Assembly: GCF_003369575.1 (NCBI RefSeq)
Contig: NZ_PIOC01000033.1
Location: 92,380-156,379 of the forward strand
From: Oceanobacillus arenosus
Lineage (GTDB): Bacteria > Bacillota > Bacilli > Bacillales > Amphibacillaceae
Reading direction: 5' to 3'
Length of the DNA: 64,000 nucleotides
Under the pieces are notes generated by a model. That model was not told where the DNA came from. It saw nothing but the letters and a program-made list of their open reading frames with translations, and searched no databases. Both the position numbers and the translations under genes were made by a program. Positions 1 through 8,445 of the stretch are shown piece by piece. Every line of letters begins with the position of its first letter. The first letter of the stretch is position 1.

Positions 1-1009
1 CCATTGTGCCAGCATCTAGGAGATCCTCATAGGAAACTGTTTCTGCCCGAATAAATCCACGTTCAAAGTCTGTATGAATAATTCCTGCAGCTTGTGGTGC
101 CTTAATCCCCTTCTTGAACGTCCAAGCACGTACTTCCTGTTCGCCTGCTGTAAAATAAGTAGCCAAGCCTAAAAGGCTATAAGAAGCTTTAATTAGCTTA
201 TCTAGGCCAGATTCGGCAATTCCCAAGTCTTCTAGGAACATCGCCTTTTCATCTGGTTCCAGTTCAGAGATTTCCTCTTCGATTCGCGCACAAATAACAA
301 TGACTTCTGCATTTTCCTTTGCAGCAAAATCTTTTACTTTTTGGATATTCTCATTGGAATCATGATCGGCAACCTCATCTTCTGCAACATTTGCTACATA
401 CAATGTTGGTTTACTCGTTAATAAATGTAGTCCTTTGACAATTTTCCACTGATCTTCCGTAAATTCTAATGCTCTTACTGGCTTTTCATCTTCTAATCCT
501 GCTTTTACCTTTTCAAGAACATCGAACTCCTGTACGGCAACTTTATCCTTCTGTCTTGCTAGCTTTTCGACTCGCCCAAAACGTTTGTTCACCGATTCTA
601 AGTCAGCTAAAATCAACTCAAGATTAATGATTTCAATATCATCAATTGGATCGACTTTCCCTGATACATGTGTGATGTTCGGATCAACAAAACAACGCAC
701 CACTTGGCAAATCGCATCTACTTGACGAATATGAGAAAGGAACTGGTTTCCGAGTCCTTCCCCTTTACTTGCACCTTCAACAATACCAGCTATATCGGTA
801 AATTCAAATGCAGTTGGCACCGTCTTCTTCGGTTTTACTAATTCTGTTAATTTATCTAAACGATCGTCTGGGACTTCTACAATACCTACATTCGGATCAA
901 TGGTAGCAAATGGATAGTTTGCTGCTTCTGCTCCAGCCTGTGTAATTGCATTAAATAGCGTGGATTTCCCAACGTTTGGAAGCCCAACAATTCCTGCTGT
1001 CAATGCCAT
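1..1009 (-). CDS. ychF: Ribosome-binding ATPase YchF, 3' end cut by window edge
   Basis: This is an Obg-family P-loop NTPase that binds ribosomes and prefers ATP. The start codon at 1009 gives MALTAGIVGLPNVGKSTLF, the typical YchF opening with the G1 loop GLPNVGKS. About 336 codons are visible. Family members are about 366 residues, so roughly the last 30 residues of the C-terminal TGS domain lie beyond position 1. An upstream GGAGTG-type ribosome site lies near 1020. In B. subtilis the same gene (yyaF) sits at this position beside yyzM. The family identity is certain from the N-terminus. Confidence 0.96.
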   Translation of the reverse strand, partial: MALTAGIVGLPNVGKSTLFNAITQAGAEAANYPFATIDPNVGIVEVPDDRLDKLTELVKPKKTVPTAFEFTDIAGIVEGASKGEGLGNQFLSHIRQVDAICQVVRCFVDPNITHVSGKVDPIDDIEIINLELILADLESVNKRFGRVEKLARQKDKVAVQEFDVLEKVKAGLEDEKPVRALEFTEDQWKIVKGLHLLTSKPTLYVANVAEDEVADHDSNENIQKVKDFAAKENAEVIVICARIEEEISELEPDEKAMFLEDLGIAESGLDKLIKASYSLLGLATYFTAGEQEVRAWTFKKGIKAPQAAGIIHTDFERGFIRAETVSYEDLLDAGTM

Positions 1010-1217
1010 GTAAACTTTCACTCCTTAAGGATTCTTTCATCTGAACGCGTTCGTTAGTCTCATTATAGTTACTACTATAAAAAAAGACAAATACATAAAA
1101 AGCAAAAATAGGCAGTAAAACGATACCTATTTTTGCTTTATACCATATCAAAATATCATTATCTGCTTCTATTTTATCATTTTGGAGCACTTTTCGTCTA
1201 TGTTTATTATTTTTCCA

Positions 1218-1418
1218 CTATTTTTCTTCGGCTTTTTCAAGTACCTTTTTCATCTTCTTCGCAAAATCTCTTCTCGGTATCATAACACTATGGTCGCAGC
1301 CTTGGCATTTAATGCGGATATCCATTCCCATACGGATAATTTTCCATCGATTTTCTCCACATGGATGAGGCTTCTTCATTTGAACGATATCATTTAATCC
1401 AAATTCCTTTTCTTCCAT
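1218..1418 (-). CDS. yyzM: DUF951 family small protein (YyzM)
   Basis: This is a 66-residue protein of the DUF951 family. It has the family pattern of a central PHPCG motif (residues 18-22) followed by a CQGCDH segment, giving three cysteines suited to metal or nucleic-acid binding. It ends in a lysine-rich helix. The biochemical role is unknown; neighbours and family conservation next to ychF and the par genes are the only clues. It is transcribed toward ychF, which starts about 210 bases downstream. The gap 1010-1217 shows no other gene. Confidence 0.85.
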   Translation of the reverse strand: MEEKEFGLNDIVQMKKPHPCGENRWKIIRMGMDIRIKCQGCDHSVMIPRRDFAKKMKKVLEKAEEK

Positions 1419-1535
1419 CGATGTTTCTCCTCTTTTTACTCCTATTATAGCCTAAAATAGAATTACTTGCTTCTTCATTTTAAATTATTTATGTTAAATA
1501 ACCCTGTATAAAATTGAAAATTACCAATACAATCA

Positions 1536-2558
1536 CTATTTACGTCTATCTACATTATTCCAAACTGGATACAAGAGCAATCGGGTTAGTACATATAAAT
1601 TTAATATGCCGTAAATTGGGTAAGTATAGCTAATTAAAGTTGAAAAGCCAATTGCGGTTAATGGAACCATTACAATTAATAATAGAATCACAATGGAGAC
1701 AAACGACAGCTTGAAGTATTCATGGATACGACTTACTATTCCAAGAATCCCTGCTGCTGCAGTTTTAAAAATAGCTAACCATAGAAGGATGGACATAATA
1801 ATCATGACAATAGCGGGATAATGCTTCAATATCGCAAATAAGGGAATTTCATATAAAACAATTACCTGTTCAATTTGGATTAAACTATTATTGTAAATGT
1901 AGGAAATAACCCCAAGAATCACACCACTACTAACACTAGCGATGACAATTTCCTGTCTTGAGCTAATTTTATTTCCAATTGCCCCAATAACAGCAATGAT
2001 TGGCAAAAGGTTTAAGGCTGTAAAAGGAAATGCGGCCATCCAATTATCTTGCTCATGGATATGAGAAAACAATGTAAGGTTTTGATCTACCAAAAATTTA
2101 ATAAGCACAAGCAAGAGTCCAACAATTAAGATTGGTACAACAACCTGATTCATTGATAATAAGCCATTTATCCCATTTAAAAATATTAAAATTAATGCAA
2201 TTACCATGATGCCGATTCCTAACCAATTTGGCAGATTAAACGCTTGTCCAGTCGCACCACCACCTGCGATCATCACAACGGTTATTGTGAATAAGTAAAT
2301 CAAGATCATGACATCATAAAATCCTGTTAACCGCGCACCAACAATATCTTTTAACACTGGTATATAATGGGTAGACCTTCTAGAATAACTGATATTCATA
2401 ATGACCATACAACCAATCGTAAAGAAGATTGCAACTAAAAGAATAGCTAGTCCACTTCCATGTCCAAAAAACTCCCATATTTCTCTGCCAGAGGTATATC
2501 CAGCACCAATCGTTGCACCAATGATTAAAGACATCCACTTAAATCCTGCTCTCCACAT
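1536..2558 (-). CDS. YkvI-type polytopic membrane protein
   Basis: This is a hydrophobic protein of about 340 residues with roughly ten predicted membrane segments. It opens with MWRAGFKWMS and a GATIGAGYTSGREIWEF motif, typical of the uncharacterised YkvI group (APC-like transporter fold). The substrate is unknown. I chose the start at 2558 because GGAGG lies 7 bases upstream (2566-2570); an ATG at 2561 and a longer in-frame start at 2588 are also possible. It occupies the yyaD/yyaE position of B. subtilis but does not look like YyaD. It is divergent from yyaC, with about 85 bases between them. Confidence 0.75.
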   Translation of the reverse strand: MWRAGFKWMSLIIGATIGAGYTSGREIWEFFGHGSGLAILLVAIFFTIGCMVIMNISYSRRSTHYIPVLKDIVGARLTGFYDVMILIYLFTITVVMIAGGGATGQAFNLPNWLGIGIMVIALILIFLNGINGLLSMNQVVVPILIVGLLLVLIKFLVDQNLTLFSHIHEQDNWMAAFPFTALNLLPIIAVIGAIGNKISSRQEIVIASVSSGVILGVISYIYNNSLIQIEQVIVLYEIPLFAILKHYPAIVMIIMSILLWLAIFKTAAAGILGIVSRIHEYFKLSFVSIVILLLIVMVPLTAIGFSTLISYTYPIYGILNLYVLTRLLLYPVWNNVDRRK

Positions 2559-2588
2559 CATCTTTCCTCCAGTATTTTTAATATTCAT

Positions 2589-2618
2589 GTATAGAAAGAT
2601 ATAAAAATCCGTATACTA
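2589..2618 (+). promoter_or_regulatory. Possible forespore (sigma-G-like) promoter of yyaC
   Basis: GTATA at 2589-2593 and TATACTA at 2612-2618 are separated by 18 bases. This resembles the sigma-G pattern GMATR-N18-CATNMTA with one mismatch in each element. It lies 27 bases before the yyaC start. Inference from pattern only. Confidence 0.35.
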
Positions 2619-2645
2619 TACCAATATGTTTGTGGAGGATAAGCT

Positions 2646-3269
2646 ATGAATCTAATAAATCGATTTGGAAATAATAATGAATCTTTTCGTATGCTCCATA
2701 CAGATCCAATTTTATTTGAAACAATTGGCGAAAAAATTATTTCTTGGCTGCCTAATTCCGCACGCGAGTATGTTATTGTCTGCATTGGTACTGATCGTTC
2801 AACAGGAGATGCCCTTGGACCATTGGTTGGCAGCTACCTAGATGAGATGCGACCAAGACATATGACCATATACGGGACGCTTCATGAACCTGTCCATGCA
2901 ACCAATTTAACGGAATCCATGATGATGATTAATGAAGCACATACAAATCCGTTTATTATTGCCATTGATGCCTGTTTAGGTAAGAATACGTCAATCGGCC
3001 AGATTATTACGGGAACTGGGCCGCTCAAGCCTGGGGCTGCTTTAAACAAGCCACTCCCAGAGGTAGGCAATTTACACATAACAGGAGTAGTAAATATAGG
3101 TGGATTTATGGAATACTCTATTTTGCAAAATACACGACTGTCGATTGTTGTTGATATGGCAAAGCAAATTGCTGCGATATTAGATCATATTGACCAAAGA
3201 CTAACGGCGACTGACACGATTCCTGCTGTTGTCTCGATGCAAAAGCGCAATAAAAGGAATATGATTTAA
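2646..3269 (+). CDS. yyaC: Sporulation protein YyaC (DUF1256, Gpr-like fold)
   Basis: This 207-residue DUF1256 protein is related to the spore protease Gpr. The family signature GTDRSTGDALGPLVGSYL is at residues 48-65, followed by YGTLHEPVHATNL. B. subtilis YyaC is about 205 residues and sits next to parB as here. The ATG at 2646 follows a GGAGG at about 2633. The family is expressed in sporulation and its exact substrate is unsettled. It is the only plus-strand gene between ychF and dnaA. Confidence 0.9.
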   Translation: MNLINRFGNNNESFRMLHTDPILFETIGEKIISWLPNSAREYVIVCIGTDRSTGDALGPLVGSYLDEMRPRHMTIYGTLHEPVHATNLTESMMMINEAHTNPFIIAIDACLGKNTSIGQIITGTGPLKPGAALNKPLPEVGNLHITGVVNIGGFMEYSILQNTRLSIVVDMAKQIAAILDHIDQRLTATDTIPAVVSMQKRNKRNMI

Positions 3270-3404
3270 CTATCAAATGCATTGCATGTAACTCACTTAC
3301 TAGTAGATACTTATTAAAAGGATGATATTTTATTAAAGTTAAGAACTGCTAATACGCTCATCAAAAAATCGATTGTATGCCGAGTTATTTTTGATAGTTT
3401 TATG

Positions 3405-3605
3405 TCGATATAAAGTGCGAACTAGTTTAATGTGCTAAGGGCTCTCGGACCAGTCGTTCCAGAAATACACTGCGTGCATCTTAGGGGAGCTGGTGAGCCT
3501 ACTCGCGCTATCGCGCTTCATAGTCTCACCTAGGCTCTTCTTCCCGCGGAAAGCGACTCTGTCCGGAGCGAAAATCAACTTTGCTCCTACTTAGTAAGCA
3601 GTTTA
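3405..3605 (+). repeat. Intergenic repeat family A, copy 1
   Basis: The non-coding gap 3270-3687 holds a GC-richer element beginning ATAAAGTGCGAACTAG. It contains GGACCAGTCGTTCCAGAAA, then TTAGGGGAGCTG, a GCGCTATCGCGC hairpin, CCTAGGCTCTTCTTCCCGC, and ends near CGGAGCGAAAATCAAC. The same ordered blocks recur at 26193-26440, and in inverted form at 32455-32670. No ORF is supported inside it. Confidence 0.7.
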
Positions 3606-3625
3606 TTTAAATTACGAACTAATCA

Positions 3626-3666
3626 ATAAAGGCCACCAAGTCTTAATACACTTGATGGCCTTTATT
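3626..3666 (-). terminator. Intrinsic terminator of the DUF554 gene
   Basis: An inverted repeat pairs AAAGGCCACCAAGT with ACTTGATGGCCTTT around a short loop. On the minus strand it is followed by TTTATT. It lies about 20 bases past the stop of the DUF554 gene. Confidence 0.7.
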
Positions 3667-3687
3667 CTGCCTAACAATCAATTCCCA

Positions 3688-4392
3688 TTACAATAGCTGA
3701 TAAATATAATAAATGATTCCTACCGTCACAATCGAAGGTAGAAGATTGCCAATGCGGATATTTGTGATCTTAAGCAGGTTCAATCCGATTGCAAGAACGA
3801 GTAATCCTCCGACAGCCGTTACTTCGACAATTAGACCATTTAAGAAAGCCTCTGGCAGCCACTTCTCAATTTGCGTGGCAAATAATGCGATTGCCCCCTG
3901 ATATAGAACTACAGGAACGACAGACAAAATGACTCCAAATCCTAATGTTGTCGTTAACACCAATGCAGTAAATCCATCAATGACACCTTTCGTAATGAGC
4001 ACTTCATGATCCCCGCGAATTCCACTATCTAATGCGCCAATGATTGCCATTGCACCGATACAAAATATCAATGTTGCAGTGATAAAACCTTGAGCAATAC
4101 TAAAGTTATCATTCGTCGTTGTAAACTTGCTGCCAATCCAATTTCCAAGACGATTTAAACCCTCTTCTAAATGGATAAATTCTCCAATAACCGCCCCAGA
4201 TAATAAGCTTAACAGTACGATAATGATTTGATCGGTTGCAATCGCCATTTGTAAACCTATTAACATAACCGCAAGCCCTATTCCATGCATCACTGTTTCC
4301 TTATAGCGCTCTGGTATTTTTGTAAAAAAGAGTCCAAGTACACTACCAATGATAATTAATGCTCCATTTATTAATGTTCCAAGCAACACCAT
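3688..4392 (-). CDS. DUF554 family membrane protein (YdfK/YqgA type)
   Basis: This 234-residue integral membrane protein has about seven hydrophobic segments. It starts MVLLGTLINGALIIIGSVLG, the characteristic DUF554 N-terminus, with the conserved SGAVIGEFIHLEEGLNRLG segment at about residues 84-102. The family (YdfK in B. subtilis, YqgA in E. coli) is proposed to be a transporter-like protein; no substrate is established. It is a single gene with its own terminator and is not part of the usual par-gene neighbourhood of B. subtilis. Its 5' end lies about 50 bases from a parS site. Confidence 0.85.
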   Translation of the reverse strand: MVLLGTLINGALIIIGSVLGLFFTKIPERYKETVMHGIGLAVMLIGLQMAIATDQIIIVLLSLLSGAVIGEFIHLEEGLNRLGNWIGSKFTTTNDNFSIAQGFITATLIFCIGAMAIIGALDSGIRGDHEVLITKGVIDGFTALVLTTTLGFGVILSVVPVVLYQGAIALFATQIEKWLPEAFLNGLIVEVTAVGGLLVLAIGLNLLKITNIRIGNLLPSIVTVGIIYYIYQLL

Positions 4393-4442
4393 CGTTCTAA
4401 CGCCATCCTTTGCCAGACTTTCTACATATCATACCATTATAA

Positions 4443-4458
4443 TGTTTCACGTGAAACA
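4443..4458. promoter_or_regulatory. parS centromere site 1 (perfect palindrome)
   Basis: TGTTTCACGTGAAACA is a perfect 16-base palindrome matching the ParB/Spo0J binding consensus TGTTNCACGTGAAACA. It lies between parB and the DUF554 gene. ParB loads here as a CTP-dependent clamp and recruits SMC condensin. Confidence 0.95.
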
Positions 4459-4549
4459 TTTTGCCGAATTTTCTCCCCGAGGTCCTTTAAAACAAAATCT
4501 TATTCTCCAATTTAAACTAACAACTGCGCTTATCATTTATTGAAATCGG

Positions 4550-4586
4550 AGAAATAAAAAACTGACGGCAGCTTTGACGTCAGTTT
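4550..4586 (-). terminator. Intrinsic terminator of parA-parB
   Basis: AAACTGACG pairs with CGTCAGTTT around a 10-base loop. On the minus strand it is followed by a T-rich tail (TTTTTTATTTC). It lies just after the parB stop. Confidence 0.75.
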
Positions 4587-4602
4587 CAATTATTAATCCC
4601 GA

Positions 4603-5439
4603 TTACTTCTCTAGCACTTCTAAAATACGTTCAAGATCATCATCTGAGTAAAACTCAATTTCAATTTTCCCTTTGCGTTTTCCACGTTGAATCGTTACTG
4701 CTGTACCTAGGTAATCTCGCAAGGTCGATTCCCTTTCCTGTAAAAAGACGTCCTTTTTTGCTTTTTCCTTCTTTTGCACAGGATTTTCATTTAATACTAC
4801 GATTAACTTCTCAACCTGTCTCACATTTAACTTTTCTTGACGTATCTTATTTACCAATGGAAATAATCGGCTCTTATCTTTTAAACCTAATAATGCTCGT
4901 CCATGCCCCATGGATAATTCGCCATTGTTAATATATGCAATAATTTGATCCGGTAATGAAAGTAAGCGTACAATATTTGCAATATGTGAACGGCTCTTTC
5001 CTAATCGTTTGGATAGATCTTCCTGTGTTAACGTTAACTCTTTCATAAGATTCGCATATGCATGTGCTTCTTCTATTGGTGTTAAATCTTCTCTTTGCAA
5101 GTTCTCTAACAATGCAAGCTCCATCATTCGTTCATCGGACATCTCTTTTACAACTGCTGGAACCGTCTGAAGCCCTGCTTCCTTTGCTGCACGATAACGT
5201 CTTTCCCCAACAACTATTTCGTAGCCTTTAATACTTTTACGAACAATGATTGGTTGAATGATTCCATGTTCAAGAATGGACTGTTTCAATTCTTCAATTG
5301 CATCTGCATGAAACGTTTTTCTTGGTTGATATGGATTTGCTCTGCATTCCGTGATAGCAATTTCTTGAATTGATTCATTTTCTTCCTTTTCTATCTCAGG
5401 AAAAAAAGCATTGAGTCCCTTACCCAACCCTTTCGCCAC
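4603..5439 (-). CDS. parB: Chromosome partitioning protein ParB (Spo0J)
   Basis: This 278-residue ParB clamp protein binds parS, hydrolyses CTP and organises the origin with ParA and SMC. Visible are the N-terminal ParA-stimulating segment MAKGLGKGLNAF, the CTP-binding GERRYR motif (78-83), ENLQRED (112-118), a helix-turn-helix at about 137-160 that reads parS, and a C-terminal dimerisation region ending LERILEVLEK. It overlaps the end of parA by 20 bases, so the two are translationally coupled. One parS lies immediately downstream (4443) and another upstream of noc (7429). Its paralogue Noc is encoded two genes upstream. Confidence 0.97.
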   Translation of the reverse strand: MAKGLGKGLNAFFPEIEKEENESIQEIAITECRANPYQPRKTFHADAIEELKQSILEHGIIQPIIVRKSIKGYEIVVGERRYRAAKEAGLQTVPAVVKEMSDERMMELALLENLQREDLTPIEEAHAYANLMKELTLTQEDLSKRLGKSRSHIANIVRLLSLPDQIIAYINNGELSMGHGRALLGLKDKSRLFPLVNKIRQEKLNVRQVEKLIVVLNENPVQKKEKAKKDVFLQERESTLRDYLGTAVTIQRGKRKGKIEIEFYSDDDLERILEVLEK

Positions 5440-6193
5440 TTGCCATCACTTCCTTTGCTAATTCGAGATAGACTTCTGCACCTTTCGACTTTGGATCATA
5501 CGTAATAATCGGTTGACCATGGCTAGGTGCTTCCCCAAGTCTTACATTTCTCGGAATAATTGTATGATACACTTTATCCTGGAAATACTTCTTAACCTCA
5601 TCAATTACTTGAATCCCTAAATTCGTTCTTGCATCTAGCATTGTTAGCAAGACACCTTCGATCATCAATGTCTTATTCAAATGTTTTTGCACTAATCGAA
5701 TCGTATTTAATAATTGACTTAATCCTTCGAGAGCGTAATATTCACATTGAACTGGAATAATTACGGTATCCGAAGCTGTAAGTGCATTTAACGTTAATAA
5801 TCCCAATGATGGAGGGCAATCTATAATAATATAATCATACGAATCTTTAAGACTATCTAATGCTCGTTTCAAACGAATTTCCCTTGAAATAATGGGTACG
5901 AGTTCAATTTCAGCACCTGCTAATTGAATAGTCGCAGGGATAATATCTAAATTATCTAATTCTGTTGAAATAACTACTTCTTCAGCGGGCAAATCTTCGA
6001 CAAGCACATTGTAAACACAATTACTTACATCTGCTTTATTGATGCCGACCCCACTCGTTGCATTTCCTTGTGGATCCGTGTCTACTAATAATACCTTCTT
6101 GCCCAAATATGCTAGACAGGCACTAATATTTACGGATGAAGTTGTCTTCCCTACGCCACCTTTTTGATTAGCGATGGACATTATTTTTCCCAT
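5420..6193 (-). CDS. parA: Chromosome partitioning ATPase ParA (Soj)
   Basis: This 257-residue Walker-type ATPase has the deviant Walker A motif KGGVGKTTSS (11-20), the VDTDPQGNATSG switch, and DCPPSLGLLT. It works with ParB in origin segregation. In B. subtilis Soj also controls DnaA at the origin and so sporulation entry. The full length is normal for Soj (253-257). A hairpin terminator and about 200 non-coding bases separate it from noc, so parA-parB probably has its own promoter in 6194-6395. Confidence 0.97.
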   Translation of the reverse strand: MGKIMSIANQKGGVGKTTSSVNISACLAYLGKKVLLVDTDPQGNATSGVGINKADVSNCVYNVLVEDLPAEEVVISTELDNLDIIPATIQLAGAEIELVPIISREIRLKRALDSLKDSYDYIIIDCPPSLGLLTLNALTASDTVIIPVQCEYYALEGLSQLLNTIRLVQKHLNKTLMIEGVLLTMLDARTNLGIQVIDEVKKYFQDKVYHTIIPRNVRLGEAPSHGQPIITYDPKSKGAEVYLELAKEVMASGERVG

Positions 6194-6340
6194 GTTGACA
6201 CCTACCTAAACTATATACCTTCTATTCTATCACTATTTACATCCTAACGACTATTAATTTCGTTTAATTTAACAGATAATAATTGCAAATTTTGTTCATT
6301 ACGAAAATGCAGACTAAATTTCTACATCGTTATACTAAAA

Positions 6341-6365
6341 TGTCCATCTTTTGAAAAGATGGACA
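6341..6365 (-). terminator. Intrinsic terminator after noc
   Basis: TGTCCATCTTTT pairs with AAAAGATGGACA around a very small loop. On the minus strand it is followed by TTTTAGT. It separates noc from parA. Confidence 0.7.
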
Positions 6366-6395
6366 TCACATGAATATATATTTTATTATATCGAT

Positions 6396-7247
6396 TTACT
6401 TCTTAGGTATTTTAATTGTAATTTGGTAATAATCGTCAAGCTCTTCTTCATCAGACTCGACCTTTAATCCTGTATTCGACACCATATTTAGGGACTCTCG
6501 AATGGTGTTCATTGCGATTCGAATATCTTTATTTATTCCTTTTCGCTTTGGACGCTTCTTCTTTTCAGCTGCATTGACTTCTGTCATTTTTTCAATTCGC
6601 TCTTCTGTTTGTTTCACATTCAATTCATTTTCTATGATAAATTGTAAAACCTTTAATTGCTTTTCTGGATCTTTCAACTTTATTAATGCCCGTGCATGTC
6701 GTTCTGTAATCCATTTATTTAATAAAGCATCTTGCACTTCTTCAGGTAACTTCAATAAACGCAATTTATTTGCAATCGTCGACTGATTTTTACCAAGTCT
6801 TTGCGCTAGGGCCTCTTGAGTTAACGAATGTAGCTGTAAAAGTTCTGCATATGCATGTGCCTCTTCAATTACTGTTAATTCCTCCCGCTGCAAGTTTTCA
6901 ATTAAGGCAACCGAGGCTGTTTCCGCATCGGTCATTTCCCGAATGATCGCTGAAATTTGCTCTAACTCTAATGATTTAACTGCGCGAAGTCTTCGTTCAC
7001 CTGCAATAACCTCATATTTATCATCATCCATTTTTCTGACAATAATTGGTTGAATCATGCCATGGGTTCGAATCGTTTGTGCTAATTCTTTAATTTTATC
7101 CTCATTAAATATTGTTCTCGGTTGAAAGCGATTAGGTACAATATCGGTTACAGGAAGCTGAATCACTTCATCCGGAAGATAGTCCACTTGTTCTGTTGGA
7201 GGAGTTTTATCCCCTTTTCCAAATATCCGATTAAAAGGATGCACCAC
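6396..7247 (-). CDS. noc: Nucleoid occlusion protein Noc
   Basis: This ParB-family DNA-binding CTPase of about 282 residues stops Z-ring assembly over the nucleoid. A short amphipathic N-terminus ([10 protein letters not shown]) matches the membrane-targeting helix of B. subtilis Noc. GERRLRA (83-89) is the CTP motif, ENLQREEL follows at about 114, and then the helix-turn-helix [21 protein letters not shown] without its last residues. Two GTG codons (7247, 7244) can start it after an AAGGTGGTG ribosome site. It lies between rsmG and parA, the standard Noc locus. I saw no copy of the Noc site ATTTCCCGGGAAAT in the window. Confidence 0.94.
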   Translation of the reverse strand: MVHPFNRIFGKGDKTPPTEQVDYLPDEVIQLPVTDIVPNRFQPRTIFNEDKIKELAQTIRTHGMIQPIIVRKMDDDKYEVIAGERRLRAVKSLELEQISAIIREMTDAETASVALIENLQREELTVIEEAHAYAELLQLHSLTQEALAQRLGKNQSTIANKLRLLKLPEEVQDALLNKWITERHARALIKLKDPEKQLKVLQFIIENELNVKQTEERIEKMTEVNAAEKKKRPKRKGINKDIRIAMNTIRESLNMVSNTGLKVESDEEELDDYYQITIKIPKK

Positions 7248-7297
7248 TATCTGACACCACCTTTATATGCTTGACTAAAAAATTATCTATGTATAAA

Positions 7298-7373
7298 AGC
7301 GCAAGCGCCCGTTTGAGCTGTGTACGGAGGTGAGGGAAGTCTCGCTGGGCGCTGGAGCTGGACGTGACCAACT
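7298..7373 (+). repeat. Intergenic repeat family B, copy 1
   Basis: The element runs from AAAAGCGCAAGCGCCCGTTT through ACGGAGGTGAGGGAAGTCTC to GCTGGAGCTGGACGTGACC. It recurs at 29068 in the same orientation, and inverted at 10398 and 38478. It fills the noc-rsmG gap together with parS site 2. Confidence 0.8.
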
Positions 7374-7428
7374 CTGGCAATATAATTGTATAGATTATTT
7401 TTTTTACTCCCTTTATCTATGTAAAAAT

Positions 7429-7444
7429 TGTTCCACGTGAAACA
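7429..7444. promoter_or_regulatory. parS centromere site 2
   Basis: TGTTCCACGTGAAACA matches the parS consensus TGTTNCACGTGAAACA at every fixed position. It lies between noc and rsmG, about 3 kb from site 1 and about 8 kb from dnaA. Confidence 0.95.
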
Positions 7445-7534
7445 ATTTCAAGTAAACACTATTTTCTATCTTTATATTACCATATTCCAACTTAGAAGAG
7501 TATCACTAGAGAAATAAAACTTTTAGTGGTACCG

Positions 7535-8251
7535 TTATTCGATTGGCGTCTTATTCGGTGTACCTGCTTTTCTCGGATATTTTTTTGGTGTCTTTCGCTT
7601 TTTAACGACGATAACGATGGAACGTTCACTTTCTTCCTGTGGCAATGTAAACGTATATGTGTTGGCAATTTCCCCACCTAGAACTTCAATTGCTTGCATG
7701 CCATTTTCCAATTCCTCATCTGCCTGGGCGCCCTTCATCGCAATAAACACGCCATTCTTTTTAACCAATGGAAGGCAAAGTTCACTCAAAACAGACATTC
7801 TTGCTACTGCTCTAGCTGTGACAATATCAAATGATTCACGGAAATCACTATTCTTCCCAAAGGTTTCTGCGCGATCATGATAAAAAGCTACATTTGTTAA
7901 TTCAAGCTGTGCTGCTAATTGGTTTAAAAAGCCAATTCGTTTTTGTAAGGAATCAACAATGGTCACCTTTAGTTGAGGAAAGCAAATTTTAAGGGGAATA
8001 CTTGGGAATCCTGCACCTGCACCAACATCACAAATGGATAGCTCTTTTGTAAAATCATAGTAAAAGGCAGCGGAAATAGAGTCATAGAAATGCTTCAAAT
8101 ATACATCTTCCTCTGAAGTTAATGCAGTGAGATTAATTTTCTCATTCCATTCCACCAAAGTATGATAATAGGTAGCAAATTGTTCAAGCTGTTTTGAATT
8201 CAATTCAATGCCCTTTTCCTTTAAAGCCATTTCAAATTGTTCTGGATTCAT
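7535..8251 (-). CDS. rsmG: 16S rRNA (guanine-N7) methyltransferase RsmG (GidB)
   Basis: This is an S-adenosylmethionine enzyme that methylates N7 of G527 in 16S rRNA. The start at 8251 gives [15 protein letters not shown] and 238 residues, matching the family length (239 in B. subtilis). A strong AAAGGAG lies 12 bases upstream, so the longer in-frame start at 8350 is unlikely. The SAM site [16 protein letters not shown] lies at about residues 71-86. The basic tail [20 protein letters not shown] also matches. It follows mnmG in the usual order, with about 190 bases between. Confidence 0.95.
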   Translation of the reverse strand: MNPEQFEMALKEKGIELNSKQLEQFATYYHTLVEWNEKINLTALTSEEDVYLKHFYDSISAAFYYDFTKELSICDVGAGAGFPSIPLKICFPQLKVTIVDSLQKRIGFLNQLAAQLELTNVAFYHDRAETFGKNSDFRESFDIVTARAVARMSVLSELCLPLVKKNGVFIAMKGAQADEELENGMQAIEVLGGEIANTYTFTLPQEESERSIVIVVKKRKTPKKYPRKAGTPNKTPIE

Positions 8252-8445
8252 AGGTAGAATATCTCCTTTAAGATTAGTACGAAACACGATATTAATTAGT
8301 AAATATCCCTTTGTATCCAGTCCTTTAAACCAAATACAAAGGGAATTCATAAGGTACTTTTCTATTATTACAGATTCTTGATGTTGTATCCAGTTCTAGC
8401 GATTGGAGAAGCTCCCCTCACCTCTAATCACTGGTTGATTATTCG

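Noticed and set aside
951..1190. Minus-strand frame of 79 codons upstream of ychF
   Set aside because: It overlaps the ychF N-terminus in another frame, has no ribosome site and no family pattern.
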